In this document: positions 32,014 to 33,530 of the stretch, piece after piece
How the letters are laid out: each line of letters opens with the position of its first letter
Position numbering within the stretch: the first letter of the stretch is position 1
Origin: CAZKEW01 sp964580435
GTDB taxonomy: Bacteria; Acidobacteriota; Aminicenantia; Aminicenantales; UBA8522
Length of the DNA: 33,530 nt
Assembly: GCA_964580435.1 (NCBI GenBank)
Contig: CAZOKP010000020.1
Span: 1 to 33,530, forward strand
Direction: 5' to 3'
Made by a program: the position numbers and the translations under genes
The notes under the pieces: model-generated
Databases searched by the model: none
What the model saw: only the letters and a program-made list of their open reading frames with translations
What the model was told of the DNA's origin: nothing

Positions 32014-32085
32014 TTGACAAATAGCCATGAAAATGTAATCGTATACGTGCATGTTGATGCGTACAAGAATTTATTTATACGTATA
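32014..32085 (+). promoter_or_regulatory. Control region of the tandem-HTH MerR gene
   Basis: TTGACA occurs at 32014-32019. The word TATACGT is present twice, at 32042-32048 and 32076-32082, inside the palindromes CGTATACG (32040-32047) and TATACGTATA (32076-32085). Paired sites of this kind would suit a regulator with two DNA-binding domains. A clean -10 at normal distance from TTGACA is not seen. Confidence 0.5.
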
Positions 32086-32093
32086 GGTATAAC

Positions 32094-32795
32094 ATGAATA
32101 ATAAAACGGTTTTCACCCGGGATGAGTTCGTTTCCAAGTTCAATGTCCTGGAAACGAGTCTCAGGGAGTGGGAAAAGGACAAACTGCTCAAGCCCGTTGG
32201 CTACACCGATGACAAGGCTCCCCTCTACTCGGAAGATGCAGGCGAGACGATCAAACATATCCAAAGACTGAACGAATTGGGTTACGGGCCGGACGAAATC
32301 CGAATCATCATCAAGAAAGTGGGATTGCCTAAGATCGTCGAGAAGAGGGAAAAGCCTGCGCCTTCAGAAAAATTCCTTACGGTCGGGAATCTGGCCGAGC
32401 GGGTGGGCTTGAGCCCGAGGACGATCAAGCACTGGGAAGACAAAGGCATCATCGAGCCCGACATGCGGAGCGAGGGAGGCTTCCGGCTTTATTCTGGCGT
32501 TTATGTTTATCTCTGCGAGTTGATCAGAGACCTGCAGCTTTTTGGTTATGCACTCGAGGAAATCAAAGTGATCTCTGATTATTTCCGGGATATTTTGGCC
32601 TTCCAGAATGACCTGGAGGCGTTCCCCAAGAATGACGTCTCTCAAAAATTGGAGGCCATGCTCAAAGAAATAAGCGTCCTCTTTGAAAAGATGGATCTTC
32701 TAGAAAAAGGCATCGAGCGCTGGGAAGAACTGCTTAAAAAGAAGAAAAAAGAAATCCTGAACCTGAAAAACAAGAATCAGAAAAGGAAAGACTGA
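32094..32795 (+). CDS. MerR family regulator with two tandem HTH domains
   Basis: A 233-aa transcription factor with two MerR-type winged helices. The first, ~5-78, is divergent (FTRDEFVSKFNVLETSLREW, then PLYSEDAGETIKHIQRL). The second, ~94-165, is canonical (LTVGNLAERVGLSPRTIKHW, then GGFRLYSG). A lysine-rich coiled coil (~185-233) follows and probably dimerises. No cysteine or other ligand domain is present. The promoter region carries two TATACGT palindromes, a good match for a two-headed binder that controls itself. The B12/radical SAM gene starts 19 bases after its stop, so it is the likely co-transcribed target. Confidence 0.85.
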   Translation: MNNKTVFTRDEFVSKFNVLETSLREWEKDKLLKPVGYTDDKAPLYSEDAGETIKHIQRLNELGYGPDEIRIIIKKVGLPKIVEKREKPAPSEKFLTVGNLAERVGLSPRTIKHWEDKGIIEPDMRSEGGFRLYSGVYVYLCELIRDLQLFGYALEEIKVISDYFRDILAFQNDLEAFPKNDVSQKLEAMLKEISVLFEKMDLLEKGIERWEELLKKKKKEILNLKNKNQKRKD

Positions 32796-32814
32796 AAAGA
32801 GAAAGGAAAAGTCC

Positions 32815-33530
32815 ATGAGCAAGATTGTTTTTATAGAGCCGGAGGCCCCGAACCTGCACATTTTTTCCGGGTTTCCCTTGCCCAGGCTGGGCCCGCTCAT
32901 CTTGGGCACGATGATGAAGAACCGCGGCTGGGATGTGGAGCTTTTCTTCGAGGAGGTGCGCAGGATCGATTTTAAGGTCGTCGAATCGGCCGACCTTGTG
33001 GGTATCTCGACCATCACCTCCACAGCGCCCAGAGCCTATGCCATAGCCGATAGAATAAGGAAGCGGGGGATCCCGGTGATCATGGGCGGTCCCCACGTGA
33101 CATTTATGACCCAAGAGGCGCTGGACCACGCTGATTTCGTGATCCGCGGCGAAGGAGAACAGGCTTTGACGGCTCTCGTCGAGGCCTGGGAAAAGGGAAC
33201 GGATTTTACTGTAGTCCCCAATTTGTCCTATCGCCTGGACGGGGAGATTGTGCACAACCCCACTCTGCCTTTTTTGGGAAACCTGGATCAAGTTCCTTTC
33301 CCGGATTCTGCCCTGCTGAAATCGACAAGACGAGGGATCGGAAGGAAAACTCCCATCCCCGTTCAGACATCCCGAGGTTGTCCTTTTGACTGCTCCTTCT
33401 GTTCGGTCACCGGCATGTTCGGCAAAAAATACCGCTTCCGCTCCACTCAAAATATTATCGAAGAACTGAAGCGCTACGATGCCCGGAAGAACTCCATCTT
33501 TTTTTATGACGATAATTTCGCGGCCAACCG
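32815..33530 (+). CDS. B12-binding radical SAM protein, partial (3' end outside window)
   Basis: The first 238 residues of a cytosolic enzyme cut by the window edge. Residues ~1-125 form a cobalamin-binding Rossmann-like domain (LGPLILGTMMKNRGWDVELF, ADLVGISTITSTAPRAYAIA, GIPVIMGGPHVTFM). The radical-SAM cluster motif is RGCPFDCSFCSV (Cys189, Cys193, Cys196), and FFYDDNFAAN is the usual following strand. Members methylate unactivated carbons or build lipids such as hopanoids and bacteriochlorophyll side groups. The ATG at 32815 follows GAAAGGAAAA. It lies 19 bases after the tandem MerR gene and is probably controlled by it. Substrate cannot be read from this part. Confidence 0.9.
   Translation, partial: MSKIVFIEPEAPNLHIFSGFPLPRLGPLILGTMMKNRGWDVELFFEEVRRIDFKVVESADLVGISTITSTAPRAYAIADRIRKRGIPVIMGGPHVTFMTQEALDHADFVIRGEGEQALTALVEAWEKGTDFTVVPNLSYRLDGEIVHNPTLPFLGNLDQVPFPDSALLKSTRRGIGRKTPIPVQTSRGCPFDCSFCSVTGMFGKKYRFRSTQNIIEELKRYDARKNSIFFYDDNFAAN

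Noticed and set aside
1..33530. CRISPR array, prophage or integrative element
   Set aside because: No regularly spaced repeats, integrase, phage structural genes or tRNA attachment site were seen.

Overview
The window looks like a chromosomal piece of an uncultured, Gram-negative, saccharolytic bacterium, most likely a metagenome-assembled genome. A Candidatus Aminicenantes (OP8)/Acidobacteriota-type organism fits best. This is inferred from gene content only: several Tat-exported Gfo/Idh/MocA oxidoreductases, xylose-isomerase-type TIM barrels, a ThuA-HEAT protein, a DUF1080 tail, a multihaem cytochrome c, an Agl23-type GT39 protein and a B12 radical SAM protein. The 100-N run is flanked by the same 55 bases on both sides, which looks like an unmerged overlap of two short-read contigs.

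Layout. 1-62: last codons of a DUF1080 (3-keto-glycoside hydrolase type) gene. 184-3840 (+): MerR/TipAS regulator with a 19-bp-spacer promoter, a class I methyltransferase and a membrane-anchored M28 peptidase. 17559 down to 4107 (-): twelve closely packed genes that could form one transcription unit from a promoter at 17613-17585. In order these are a membrane GT2, a radical SAM protein, a cytosolic Gfo/Idh enzyme, a sugar isomerase, a Tat-exported Gfo/Idh enzyme, a seven-haem cytochrome c, a putative membrane cytochrome b, an ApbE flavin transferase, a discoidin-like secreted protein, an Agl23-like GT39, a cytosolic GT2 and a small PAS protein. 17886-19409 (+): DegP/HtrA protease. 23534 to 19512 (-): HrpA helicase, convergent with degP across a REP-like palindrome. 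31581 to 23632 (-): a second sugar block with a secreted unknown protein, a Tat-exported Hyi-like TIM barrel, two Tat-exported Gfo/Idh enzymes and a secreted ThuA-HEAT protein. 31711-31961: a 251-bp MITE-like palindromic element. 32094 to the end (+): a tandem-HTH MerR regulator and a truncated B12-binding radical SAM gene.

How the genes may work together. The Gfo/Idh, TIM-barrel, ThuA and DUF1080 set matches the oxidation/elimination/re-reduction style of glycoside breakdown through 3-keto-sugars, here largely placed in the periplasm by Tat signals. The first block adds a seven-haem cytochrome c, a membrane cytochrome b-like protein and ApbE. This suggests that sugar oxidation could be tied to an electron-transfer chain, but that link is inference.

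Three copies of a ~100-bp palindromic repeat sit at minus-strand gene junctions, and one of them supplies the apparent N-terminus of the cytochrome. No rRNA, tRNA, CRISPR array, integrase or transposase gene was seen.
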